Source of the DNA: an uncultured Tenacibaculum sp.
GTDB taxonomy: Bacteria; Bacteroidota; Bacteroidia; Flavobacteriales; Flavobacteriaceae
Length of the DNA stretch: 64,000 bases
Direction: 5' to 3'
Assembly: GCA_947497895.1 (NCBI GenBank)
Contig: CANMIL010000010.1
Location: 62,001 to 126,000 of the forward strand
Shown: positions 25,504 to 34,015 of the stretch, in pieces
How positions within the stretch are numbered: position 1 is the first letter of the stretch
Layout: the number at the start of each line of letters is the position of its first letter
Notes under the pieces: generated by a model
Databases searched by the model: none
What the model saw: the letters and a program-made list of their open reading frames with translations, nothing else
Told to the model about the DNA's origin: nothing
Program-made: the position numbers and the translations under genes

Positions 25504-27099
25504 TTAAAATCTATCTCTAATTAATGGTGTTTTTCCATGAGTTGTTCTAAAAATCTCTTTCGATCCTTTTTCAACAACATTCACAAAAAATTGATACTTA
25601 CTTTTTTCAATATAACCTCGGTTTGCTTCCCAAGTATTAAACAATGGAAGCGATTGAATTAATGACTCCACAAAAAGATTGTTAATGGTTTCTTCTCCTA
25701 AATCGACAATCTTCTTTTGGATTTCGTTTGCGTTTAACGCCGAAACTAATAAGGTTAATTTTCTTGATTTTCGATCGTTTGAAAATTGAATCTCAATAGC
25801 TTGTTCTGTTAATGGGATGCCTTCTTTTTCTAGTGTAGAAAAAAGTTTCTTTTCAGCTTTTGGTGCCGAAAAATGAGAATCTCCTAAATGAATCACGTCA
25901 CCACTTCGTCCTTTAAATAAAAACTGTTCTGTTTTCAGTTCAGGAGTATCCATTCGCTTCAATCGAACCACTCGATCTCCTAGTTTATAGCGAATATTCG
26001 GAACTTTATTGGTATGCAAACGTGTTATAACCAATTCTCCTTCTTCTCCTTCTTTTACCCACTTTCCGTTTTCATCAACAATTTCAACAAAGTGTAATCC
26101 CGGCACGGTTGATAAAGCTTGATTTGCATGGTCTAGCTGTAAACCAATTGTCTCTGCCTGAGTAGCGGCAAAATAACTGAGAATTTCAACTTGAGGATAT
26201 ACCTCTCTTAATGCTTCCTCTTGTTTATTTGACATCAACCCACTTCCATACATGGCAATTTTAAAGCTATTCCTTCTTTCTTCATCCATCCCTCGACCAA
26301 AATCAGCCAGTAAGGCAATTGCATTGGAAGTAGACATAATGGCTTTTTCTCCTTTGTAAGACATCATATGCTGAAACACCTTGGTATTTAAAGGTCCAGC
26401 ACCTAAAAAGTTTACCTTCGGAATTTTCTGCAACACACCTCCTACCATGGTTCCACTACTCCACATTTGGTAGTCGGCTAAAGTTGTAGCCATCCATTTT
26501 GGTCCTTCTTTTGAAAGGTATTTATCGGTAATAAACTTCCCCATAAATTCTCCTGCCATTTCGTAGGTTTCTTGAAGTTCATCTAATTCATAAACCGTTT
26601 CTAATGGGATTCCTGATGAAGTACCTCCACTTGCTACAATTTCAAAACCACCTTCACTGAAAGGAATGATCATTCCTTCACGCTTTCCGTTAAAAGCGGC
26701 AACCATGGTTTCTTTATCCGTTAATGGAATGTTTTGCCATTCTTCAAAGCTTTTGGGTGCCTCCGTGATTCCAGACTCTTTCAATCTGTTATTCCAAAAA
26801 GGATTTAAAAACAAATTGTTGGTCATTTGTTGCAATCTTCTTAAGACTATGGCTTCTTGAATATCAAAATCGAACTCGTAAAACTTCTTTCCAAGTTGCT
26901 CTTCGACTTCCTTGATTTTATGATAAAAATGCGGTTGTTCTTTAACTTCTTGAGTGCTTTTTACCGAAAACTCCTTTTTAGGTATTAGCTGCTCTGCAAG
27001 ATGTATTGCATCATTATTTTTTTGGGTTATTGTTTTCTTTGGTTTTGTTGACACCTCCTTTTCTAAAGTATCTGGTGTAGAAATAGTATTCGTGCTCAT
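25504..27099 (-). CDS. Phenylacetate-CoA-ligase-like adenylate-forming enzyme, copy 1
   Basis: A 531-residue member of the PaaK-like branch of adenylate-forming enzymes, which activate a carboxylic acid with ATP and usually pass it to CoA. Visible motifs are the phosphate loop GGTSSG (158-163), a YFAATQAE region in the place of the A5 motif, GEEGELVITRL and KLGDRVVRL (A7/A8 region), FKGRSGDVIHLG, and a terminal GKTPLIRDRF with the lysine expected of the A10 motif. An N-terminal 55-residue charged extension is not part of the fold. It is paralogous to the gene at 28686 and lies 15 bp after a PLP decarboxylase gene. Substrate unknown. Confidence 0.85.
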   Translation of the reverse strand: MSTNTISTPDTLEKEVSTKPKKTITQKNNDAIHLAEQLIPKKEFSVKSTQEVKEQPHFYHKIKEVEEQLGKKFYEFDFDIQEAIVLRRLQQMTNNLFLNPFWNNRLKESGITEAPKSFEEWQNIPLTDKETMVAAFNGKREGMIIPFSEGGFEIVASGGTSSGIPLETVYELDELQETYEMAGEFMGKFITDKYLSKEGPKWMATTLADYQMWSSGTMVGGVLQKIPKVNFLGAGPLNTKVFQHMMSYKGEKAIMSTSNAIALLADFGRGMDEERRNSFKIAMYGSGLMSNKQEEALREVYPQVEILSYFAATQAETIGLQLDHANQALSTVPGLHFVEIVDENGKWVKEGEEGELVITRLHTNKVPNIRYKLGDRVVRLKRMDTPELKTEQFLFKGRSGDVIHLGDSHFSAPKAEKKLFSTLEKEGIPLTEQAIEIQFSNDRKSRKLTLLVSALNANEIQKKIVDLGEETINNLFVESLIQSLPLFNTWEANRGYIEKSKYQFFVNVVEKGSKEIFRTTHGKTPLIRDRF

Positions 27100-27114
27100 C
27101 GTTAACTTATGTTT

Positions 27115-28674
27115 TTATAAAGTCATTGCTGACTTCAAAGAGGTTTGTAAAATTGTTTTTCCCGTTACCTTAATTTCTTCTAGTAAGGTTTTAAAGTGAT
27201 TTAATTGGGTGTTATGATTCATAAACACCACTCTTAAAGCTATTTCTCCATCGAGACTTACTTTTGAGATAAAGAAGTTACCATTTGCTTTAAGTTGATT
27301 CCTAATTTTTAATTGAAAATCTGCAATTCGACTATGATCTTCTTGTAAAGGTTTGTATCGAAAACACAGCATATTTGCCTCAGGATGATGAAGCACTTCG
27401 AAACCTTCTTCTTTTTTGAGTTCTTGATACGCTCTTTGAGTAAGATCACATAGATAATCTATTTTCTCTTCGAAAACCGATGCTCCATGAAAGGTCCAAA
27501 CACCCCATAAATTCATAATCATAGGCCTTTTAGTACACTCAATGTTCTTTTTAGCACCGTCGTATTTTGTATACTCGTCTTCTTCGGCTTCAAAAACATA
27601 GCTAGCTTTTTGGCGAAAAGCTAGCTTGCTTTTGTGCTTTTCTTTATAAAAAAGCATGCTACAAGTTCCGGGAATGAACATCATTTTGTGAGCGTCCCAA
27701 GTAATGGAATCGGCTTTATGAATACCTTTTAGCTTTTTTCTTTGCTTTTCAGATAACAAAAAACTAGCACCATGTGCTCCATCAACATGCAACCAACAAT
27801 CTTGCTCCTCAGCAATCTCGGCTAGCTTGTCAATCGGATCAAAAGCACCTACTGCTGTGGTTGCTGCATTGGCTACAATACAAAACACTTTAAATCCGTT
27901 TTCTTTTGCTTCTGATAATGTCGTTTCAACTTGAGAAATATCGACCTGTTTCTTATGATTTGTTGGTAATTTGATAATATTATGTCTGCTCAACCCCAAC
28001 ATTTCAACCGTTCGGATAATGCTATAATGAGCTTCTTCACTTACTGCAATAGCAGGTACTTCTCCTTGTTTTACACTTAAAATTCCTTTTTTCCAGAATT
28101 CAGGGAAGTAGTAATTTCTGGCAGACAATAAAGCTGTTAAATTTGCCAAAGAACCTCCTGAGGTAGTTACCATATCAAATTCATCTTCTTGATATTTGAT
28201 GAACTTATTTAATTCCTTCGCCATAAAAACTCTTACAACACTGGGTAACTGAGCTGCCTCGTAAAACGATGAGGGCTGACTTAACATAGAGCTTATAAAA
28301 TCAAAAACACCTGCAATTGGGAAAACTGATGAAAATTGCCTTCCCATATAACCAGGAGAATTGGCTTGAACTCCTGTTTTTAAATACAAATCGACAATAG
28401 TACTTAGTTTTTCGTTGAGGCTAGCGTCTTTGTTTGAATTCATGATACTCAAAACTTCCTTCATTAAATCATGAGGGTTCTGAACATCAACACCCTTTAC
28501 GGTATTCTTACTATGCTTTAAATAATTCTCAATTTTTGTAAGAATTAGTTCCGATTGTTCTTCAAACAAATTGGTATCAAACGCTTTTTTATAATCAACC
28601 AATGTTGCCTGTAACTCATTTGTTATTGTCGAATACGATTCGACAATTTCTTTTTGTTCAACTGTTGCTTCCAT
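27115..28674 (-). CDS. Group II PLP-dependent amino acid decarboxylase, copy 1
   Basis: A 519-residue enzyme of the family that includes aromatic amino acid, glutamate and diaminobutyrate decarboxylases. Motifs: GYMGRQFSSVFPIAG (108-122), TSGGSLANLTALLSARN (171-187, phosphate-binding loop), AHYSI (215-219), the PLP-contacting HVDGAHGASF (296-305) and DAHKMMF with the PLP lysine K330. Late residues LCFRYKP and ALRVVFMNHNTQ match the C-terminal domain of these enzymes. It is a paralogue of the gene at 30246. The alternation decarboxylase-ligase-decarboxylase-ligase shows that a two-gene unit was duplicated. It would turn an amino acid into an amine; which amino acid cannot be read. Confidence 0.88.
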   Translation of the reverse strand: MEATVEQKEIVESYSTITNELQATLVDYKKAFDTNLFEEQSELILTKIENYLKHSKNTVKGVDVQNPHDLMKEVLSIMNSNKDASLNEKLSTIVDLYLKTGVQANSPGYMGRQFSSVFPIAGVFDFISSMLSQPSSFYEAAQLPSVVRVFMAKELNKFIKYQEDEFDMVTTSGGSLANLTALLSARNYYFPEFWKKGILSVKQGEVPAIAVSEEAHYSIIRTVEMLGLSRHNIIKLPTNHKKQVDISQVETTLSEAKENGFKVFCIVANAATTAVGAFDPIDKLAEIAEEQDCWLHVDGAHGASFLLSEKQRKKLKGIHKADSITWDAHKMMFIPGTCSMLFYKEKHKSKLAFRQKASYVFEAEEDEYTKYDGAKKNIECTKRPMIMNLWGVWTFHGASVFEEKIDYLCDLTQRAYQELKKEEGFEVLHHPEANMLCFRYKPLQEDHSRIADFQLKIRNQLKANGNFFISKVSLDGEIALRVVFMNHNTQLNHFKTLLEEIKVTGKTILQTSLKSAMTL

Positions 28675-28685
28675 CGTTCAGTTTC

Positions 28686-30245
28686 TTATAAATTGGAATC
28701 AATAACATCTCTAAAAAATGGTACTTTACCTACCATTGTTCTATGAATCTCTTGTGAGTCTATATCTACGAACTTTATCTCAAATTGATAGCCTAGCTTT
28801 TCGACAGTATCAAAGTTAATTGACGATTTGCTGTACAGTCCCATTGAGTTTACCAATGCATCTTTCACTAAACATTGCATTCCATACACACCTAGTTTAG
28901 CTCCTATAATTTGTTGGTTTACCAAAGCATTTTCTGATGCCAGTAAAATGGACAGTTTTCTTTCTTTTCTATGATTTACAATTTGAACATGTGAAGCAAT
29001 CAAATCAACATCAAAAGCATATAGATTTTTTAATACGTTTTTTAAATACTCGTAGGTATTTAAGACTGAAAACTGATGATCATCTAAATGAATTACATCA
29101 CCACTTCTTCCTCTAAACTCAAATTGAAATGCTTTTAATTCTTTCTCATCTCTTAATGGTAATCTAATCGCTCTATCTCCTAATTTAAATCGGATTAATG
29201 GAGCTTCATTACAATGCAATCTTGTTATTACCAACTCTCCTTCTTCTCCTTCTTCCACCCATTTTCCATCTTCATCCACAATCTCAACAAAATGTAAGCC
29301 TGGAACTGTGGTTAATGCATTGTCATTTACATCTAACTGAATGGCTATCGCTTCTGCTTGAGATGCAGAAAAATAACTCAGTATATCAAGATTCGGATAC
29401 AACGATTTCAATTCTGCTTGCTTCTTAGCTGGCAATAAACCACTACAATACAAAGCCAAACGAAGGCTATTTTTGGCCTCTTCCTCTAAACCATCACCGT
29501 ATTCATAAAGAGTTCCTATTTGTTCCGTCGTTCCTAAAAACACTTTTGCCCCTTCGTAATTCATCATTAAATGATAGATTTTTTTATCAATTGGACCCGC
29601 AGCAACATAATTAGCTCCTGGTATTTTTTGTAAAACACCTCCCACCATAGTTCCACTACTCCACAATTGATAATCGGCATACGTTGTGGTTACCAAAGGT
29701 GCTTTATCTTTTTTATCAAAGAATCGACTCAACAATTGATTCGCCATAAACTTCCCTGAAATGTCATAGGTATCTTCTAATTCTTTCAAAGAAAAAACTG
29801 TTTCCGAAGGTTTTCCTGTACTCGTTCCTCCACTGGCTACAATTTCGAATCCACCATTTTCAATTGGTACGACCATTCCCTTTCTATCCTCAGAGAAAAA
29901 AGAAATTGCCGTTGCCTTATCTGTAACTGGTAACTTTTGCCAATCTTCAAAACTTTTGATTGGTTTGGTTACTTCAAAATCTTCAAATCGTTGTTTCCAG
30001 TGTGGGTTTAATTCTAAAATATTCTTTATTTGCTGTAATCGTAATAAGATCACCTCATCTTGAATTGCCGCATCTAAAGAATCGAAAGAAGTGCCTTTGT
30101 AATGTGCCTCTACCTGATGTAGCTTTTCGGAAAATCGAGGCAGTTTTAATACCTGATCAATAGATTTTGGTTTTAGTTGGCTCGCTGGGTATATTTTTTT
30201 CAAGAAAGCCTTGTAATCAGCTTCTGGTTTCACTTTCTTACTCAT
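28686..30245 (-). CDS. Phenylacetate-CoA-ligase-like adenylate-forming enzyme, copy 2
   Basis: A 519-residue paralogue of the ligase at 25504. It shares FEIVASGGTSTGKPSETV (phosphate loop GGTSTGKP from residue 139), ADYQLWSSGTMVGGVLQKIP, LSYFSASQAEAIAIQLD, a GEEGELVITRLHCNE segment, FRGRSGDVIHLDDHQF and a C-terminal HRTMVGKVPFFRD with the likely catalytic lysine. The stop is 11 bp before the next decarboxylase gene and its start abuts the stop of the decarboxylase at 30246, so the four enzyme genes are one tight operon. It lacks the charged N-terminal extension of copy 1. No acyl-carrier protein or condensation enzyme is nearby to take the activated acid. Confidence 0.85.
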   Translation of the reverse strand: MSKKVKPEADYKAFLKKIYPASQLKPKSIDQVLKLPRFSEKLHQVEAHYKGTSFDSLDAAIQDEVILLRLQQIKNILELNPHWKQRFEDFEVTKPIKSFEDWQKLPVTDKATAISFFSEDRKGMVVPIENGGFEIVASGGTSTGKPSETVFSLKELEDTYDISGKFMANQLLSRFFDKKDKAPLVTTTYADYQLWSSGTMVGGVLQKIPGANYVAAGPIDKKIYHLMMNYEGAKVFLGTTEQIGTLYEYGDGLEEEAKNSLRLALYCSGLLPAKKQAELKSLYPNLDILSYFSASQAEAIAIQLDVNDNALTTVPGLHFVEIVDEDGKWVEEGEEGELVITRLHCNEAPLIRFKLGDRAIRLPLRDEKELKAFQFEFRGRSGDVIHLDDHQFSVLNTYEYLKNVLKNLYAFDVDLIASHVQIVNHRKERKLSILLASENALVNQQIIGAKLGVYGMQCLVKDALVNSMGLYSKSSINFDTVEKLGYQFEIKFVDIDSQEIHRTMVGKVPFFRDVIDSNL

Positions 30246-31769
30246 TTAGTGTCGTTTTTTATTGTTTGATACGAGATCTTCCCCTATTCTTTTAATTTCG
30301 GTTAGTAATTCATTGAAATGTGTCATGGTAATTTCATGATTCATAAACACCACTCTTAAAGCGGTTTCTCCTTCAATTTCAACTTTAGAGATAAAGAACT
30401 TTCCATCTTCTTTTATAATATCTCTAATTGCTAATTGTAAATCTTTTACCTTGATCACATTGCTGTTTTCTAGAGAATACCTGAAGCATAAAATATTGGC
30501 TTCTGGCTTGTGGAGTGGATAAAAGTCTTTCTCTAATTTCAGTTTATAATAAGCCTGTTTTGTGGTTGTACAAAGCTCTTCTAGTTTTTGAGCAAAGAAT
30601 TCTCTTCCATACAATACCCATGGTATCCAAAGATTCATAATCATGGGTCTTTTTGTACATTCAAAACTCTTTTCACCTCCGTCTAAATTATTGGAATCGC
30701 GTTCGAATATGTAGCTTGCTTTTTTATAAAAAGTTTGTTGAACAGCTTCTTTGTTTTTGTAGAACAATAAGGTACACGAAGCTGGTAAAAACATAGTTTT
30801 ATGAGCATCTAAGGTAAAAGAATCTGCTAGCTCAATTCCTTGTAATTTTCCTCTGAGTTTGTCTGAAACCAAAAAACTTCCAGCATGTGCTCCATCCACA
30901 TGTAACCAATAGTTTTTTCTTTTACACAGCTCTGCCAAATCGTTCAACGGATCAATTGCACCTACTGGAGTTGTTCCAGCGGAAGCCACTAAACAAAAAA
31001 CAGACAATCCTTTAGTTTCTGCTTCTGCTAGTTTACGCTCGGCCTGGCTCATACAAATCTGACCTTTGGTATTTACAGGTAATGATACAATTTGATCTTC
31101 TCCTATCCCAAGAATCCCCACAGCTCTTTTCACAGAATAATGAACATCTGAACTCATAGCCACCGCAGGAATTCCTTCGGATGAACTATGTAGGTTATAA
31201 AAGTTTGGAACTTTACAGTTTCTTGCCGTTAATAAGGCGGTTATGTTTGCCAAAGAACCTCCTGAAGTGGTAACTACATCATAGGTGTCTTTTTTCCAAC
31301 CTATTAAACCTCCAAACTCATTGGCAATAACCTTTTCAACAATACTAGGTAATTGAGCCGATTCATAGAAAGACGAGGGCTGACTCATCATTGAAGTCAA
31401 CAAATCCGTTAATCCTGCAATGGGAACTACTCCTGAAAACTGTCTTCCCATATACCCCTTTGAATATACAGGAATTCCTGTAGCAACATATAAATCGATG
31501 ATTTCCTCAAAGATTTTAAGACTTATGTCTTCCTTAGCATCTTTATGAGTTCTCTCCGTATACTTTTCAACCAATTCTTCCAAACGACTTGGTTGAACTA
31601 ATTGCAACCCTCTTAATGAAGTATTGCTAATATTCTTGCTTAATTTTTCGACTGCCACAGAAACGGCTTCCCTCAAAATTGTAGCATCAAAAGCTTTTTG
31701 GGTTTTTCGCAGAGATATATCAAGATCAAGGAACGTAAGCTCCGAATCAATAGAGTTATTTTTATACAT
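30246..31769 (-). CDS. Group II PLP-dependent amino acid decarboxylase, copy 2 (first gene of the cluster)
   Basis: A 507-residue paralogue of the decarboxylase at 27115. It keeps GYMGRQFSGVVPIAG (105-119), TSGGSLANITALLTARN (168-184), VHYSVKRA (209-216), HVDGAHAGSF (290-299) and FTLDAHKTMFLP with the PLP lysine K324. Most active-site motifs are the same as in copy 1 with small changes, so the two may use related but different amino acids or form a heteromer. It is the promoter-proximal gene, and its stop touches the start of the ligase gene. A TAATTTTG box lies 99 bp upstream, in the shared 387-bp region with the divergent LytTR regulator. Confidence 0.88.
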   Translation of the reverse strand: MYKNNSIDSELTFLDLDISLRKTQKAFDATILREAVSVAVEKLSKNISNTSLRGLQLVQPSRLEELVEKYTERTHKDAKEDISLKIFEEIIDLYVATGIPVYSKGYMGRQFSGVVPIAGLTDLLTSMMSQPSSFYESAQLPSIVEKVIANEFGGLIGWKKDTYDVVTTSGGSLANITALLTARNCKVPNFYNLHSSSEGIPAVAMSSDVHYSVKRAVGILGIGEDQIVSLPVNTKGQICMSQAERKLAEAETKGLSVFCLVASAGTTPVGAIDPLNDLAELCKRKNYWLHVDGAHAGSFLVSDKLRGKLQGIELADSFTLDAHKTMFLPASCTLLFYKNKEAVQQTFYKKASYIFERDSNNLDGGEKSFECTKRPMIMNLWIPWVLYGREFFAQKLEELCTTTKQAYYKLKLEKDFYPLHKPEANILCFRYSLENSNVIKVKDLQLAIRDIIKEDGKFFISKVEIEGETALRVVFMNHEITMTHFNELLTEIKRIGEDLVSNNKKRH

Positions 31770-31868
31770 GTTGTTTGGTTAGTTAATAACTTTCCTTTTC
31801 ATAGGTTTTATACTACTAAAAAGAAAACCTTGCTAAATAATTCAAAGAATTACTCAGTAATGCTAGAC

Positions 31869-31876
31869 CAAAATTA
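31869..31876 (-). promoter_or_regulatory. Bacteroidota -7 box (TAATTTTG) of the decarboxylase/ligase operon
   Basis: TAATTTTG on the minus strand, 99 bp before the first start codon of the operon. I see no clear -33 TTG at the usual spacing. Confidence 0.5.
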
Positions 31877-31962
31877 GAGCAAAAAAAAACTGTTAAAGAA
31901 GAAATGACATCAACAACAACTTTTTGTTCACAAACAACAAAACACCACCTAAAGTTAAAAAG

Positions 31963-31995
31963 TTGACACTTAAGTTCGAAATATTAACACTTAAG
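31963..31995. promoter_or_regulatory. Direct repeat, candidate LytTR regulator binding site
   Basis: TTGACACTTAAG (31963-31974) and TTAACACTTAAG (31984-31995) differ at one base and start 21 bp apart, two helical turns. LytTR proteins bind paired direct repeats with this period, and the adjacent divergent gene encodes a LytTR regulator. Confidence 0.55.
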
Positions 31996-32156
31996 GAATT
32001 TCAAGAAAAACGAACTCGGTATTTAAATAATTTAGCCGTGAAACTGAATCATGAGAGCTATCACCACATGAGAAAAAAACCTGATTTACAAACTCATAAA
32101 TAAAACTCTCATGTAATTTACCCATAGAATACGAAAACAATTTAATCCTGAAAAAG

Positions 32157-32873
32157 TTGTACACAGAAGTAAAAAAAATACTAATAATTAGAAAGAAAAC
32201 AGAGTCTGCCTACCGATTAAAAGAAAGCTTAGAAAGAAAGCCCTATTATCAAGTTGATATAGCTATTTCTGGAATAGAAGCTATAAAGCTTACAGATGAA
32301 AACAAATATGATTTACTCTTAGTTGATCTTTATCTCAATGAGTCGAATAAAACAGATGGAATTGACTTGATAAAATACTTATCAGAAAAAAACAGCTTTA
32401 AGCATATTTATATCTCGGATCAAGGGACTATGGATGTTATTGATAAGGTAAAGGAAACGAATCCTACTACTTTTATTATTCCTCCATACACCACAAATTC
32501 GATATATGCTCAAATCGAAATGATTTTAAATTCGAGCAACAACAACTCTTATTTAAGTTATTCATATAAAGGAATGCAACAGCAAATTTCATTGACTACT
32601 ATAAGTCATGCAAAATCTGATGGAGCCTATATCAAACTTTTTAGTAGCTGTGGTAAACAGTACTTTATCCGTAAATCTTTATCAAACTTAAGAGAGTTAC
32701 TACCTTCCGCTTTCATCAGAATACATAAATCTATTTTGATTAATAAGGATTATATACAAGGATACTCCAGCCAATATGTAAAAGTAAGTAGAGAAAAACT
32801 ACCTATCGGAAGAGCTTACAAAGAACTCTTTTTATCTCAGGTAAAGGAATCCGCTTTTTCTTTTTCGTATTAA
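32157..32873 (+). CDS. LytTR-family response regulator with a degenerate receiver
   Basis: A 238-residue DNA-binding regulator. The receiver-like half (about 5-125) keeps a possible phospho-acceptor D57 in LLLVDLYL, but the usual acidic pair is replaced by RK (IIRKK, 11-14) and the switch lysine region reads FIIPPY (107-111) with no lysine. The C-terminal half (about 135-238) is a full LytTR domain (ISHAKSDGAYIKLF, YFIRKSLSNLRELL, FIRIHKSILINKDYI). The start is TTG; no ATG gives an intact receiver in this frame. No kinase gene is adjacent. It is divergent from the decarboxylase/ligase/PixA cluster and followed by a terminator, so it is the natural candidate regulator of that cluster. Confidence 0.85.
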   Translation: MYTEVKKILIIRKKTESAYRLKESLERKPYYQVDIAISGIEAIKLTDENKYDLLLVDLYLNESNKTDGIDLIKYLSEKNSFKHIYISDQGTMDVIDKVKETNPTTFIIPPYTTNSIYAQIEMILNSSNNNSYLSYSYKGMQQQISLTTISHAKSDGAYIKLFSSCGKQYFIRKSLSNLRELLPSAFIRIHKSILINKDYIQGYSSQYVKVSREKLPIGRAYKELFLSQVKESAFSFSY

Positions 32874-32890
32874 ACAATTTATAAACAAAA

Positions 32891-32915
32891 AAAGCTTCAC
32901 AGATTGTGAAGCTTT
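32891..32915. terminator. Bidirectional terminator between the LytTR gene and the tRNA
   Basis: AAAGCTTCAC (32891-32900), loop AGATT, GTGAAGCTTT (32906-32915), a 10-bp perfect stem preceded by an A-run and followed by a T-run. It serves both converging transcripts. Confidence 0.85.
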
Positions 32916-32920
32916 TCTAG

Positions 32921-32993
32921 TAGCGGGAACAGGACTCGAACCTGTGACCTTCGGGTTATGAGCCCGACGAGCTGCCTACTGCTCTATCCCGCG
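32921..32993 (-). tRNA. tRNA-fMet (anticodon CAT), initiator
   Basis: Folds as a complete cloverleaf on the minus strand. The acceptor arm is CGCGGGA with TCCCGCT, leaving an unpaired first position (C1 opposite T72), the anticodon loop is CTCATAA with anticodon CAT, and the anticodon stem ends in GGG/CCC. An unpaired 1-72 position and three G-C pairs in the anticodon stem are the marks of the initiator. The T-arm has GGTTCGAGTCC. CCA is not encoded. Confidence 0.92.
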
Positions 32994-33120
32994 ATTTGTT
33001 CTGCAAATATAGGTACTTTTCTCTGTTACGCCCAAATTAAAAGAGTGATTTTATCCAAAAAAAAGATAAACAAATCAATAACAACACATTAAAAAAACGT
33101 TTTCTTCTTTAAAAAGCGCG

Positions 33121-33128
33121 TATCTTTG
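33121..33128 (+). promoter_or_regulatory. -7 box (TATCTTTG) of era
   Basis: TATCTTTG matches TAnnTTTG and ends only four bases before the era ATG, so the mRNA is probably leaderless or nearly so. Confidence 0.6.
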
Positions 33129-33132
33129 TCAT

Positions 33133-34014
33133 ATGACACACAAAGCAGGATTTGTAAACATTATTGGGAACCCTAATGTTGGAAAATCAACCTTAATGAA
33201 TGCCTTAGTTGGTGAAAAACTTTCAATAATAACTTCAAAGGCGCAAACAACAAGACATCGTATTCTTGGAATTGTAAATGGAGAAGATTATCAAATTGTT
33301 TTTTCTGATACTCCTGGAATTATCAAGCCAGCATATGAGCTGCAAGAATCAATGATGGATTTTGTAAAATCCGCTTTTGAGGACGCTGATGTATTAATCT
33401 ATATGGTTGAAGTTGGAGAAAAAGAATTAAAGAATGAAGACTTCTTTAGACGAATCGTCAATAGTAAAATTCCGATTATTTTATTATTAAATAAAATTGA
33501 TAAGTCGACTCAAGAAGAGGTTCAGGAAAAAATTGATTATTGGAAGAAAAAAGTACCAAATTCATTTGTGTATATAATCTCTGCTTTGGAAAAATTTAAT
33601 GTAGAAACCGTTTTTTACAAAATAATCGAGTTGCTACCAGAGGCTCCTCCTTTTTATCCTAAAGATCAGTTAACAGACAAACCAGAACGTTTCTTTGTAA
33701 ATGAAACAATACGAGAAAAAATACTACAGCAGTATAAAAAAGAAATTCCGTATTCAGTTGAGGTTGAAACTGAAAGTTTTATCGAAGAAAGTGATATCAT
33801 AAAAATAAGATCTGTTATTATGGTAGAACGTGATACTCAAAAAGGAATTATTATTGGTCATAAAGGTAGTGCTATCAAACGTGTTGGAACTGACGCAAGA
33901 AAGGATCTACAACACTTTTTTGATAAAAAGGTATTTTTAGATTTATACGTAAAAGTGAATAAAAATTGGAGATCTAATGACCGACAGTTAAAACGTTTTG
34001 GTTATAAAGATTAG
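33133..34014 (+). CDS. era: GTPase Era
   Basis: Ras-like GTPase that binds 16S rRNA near the 3' end during assembly of the small ribosomal subunit. The 293-residue length is normal. G motifs are in order: GNPNVGKST (G1, about 12-20), the Era-specific SKAQTTRHRI (G2), DTPGI (G3) and NKID (G4). The C-terminal KH domain has the VEVETESFIEE strand, MVERDTQKGIIIGHKGSAIKRVG (KH loop GHKG) and ends near LKRFGYKD. The ATG at 33133 gives the standard N-terminus. It lies next to the tRNA and converges with a small membrane-protein gene one base away. Confidence 0.97.
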   Translation: MTHKAGFVNIIGNPNVGKSTLMNALVGEKLSIITSKAQTTRHRILGIVNGEDYQIVFSDTPGIIKPAYELQESMMDFVKSAFEDADVLIYMVEVGEKELKNEDFFRRIVNSKIPIILLLNKIDKSTQEEVQEKIDYWKKKVPNSFVYIISALEKFNVETVFYKIIELLPEAPPFYPKDQLTDKPERFFVNETIREKILQQYKKEIPYSVEVETESFIEESDIIKIRSVIMVERDTQKGIIIGHKGSAIKRVGTDARKDLQHFFDKKVFLDLYVKVNKNWRSNDRQLKRFGYKD

Positions 34015-34015
34015 T

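Larger units (their letters stand above)
31770..32156. other. Divergent regulatory region between the enzyme operon and the LytTR gene
   Basis: Holds no gene. It contains a minus-strand -7 box (31869-31876) and a 12-bp direct repeat of 21-bp period (31963-31995), a spacing typical of LytTR-domain binding sites. Confidence 0.7.
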
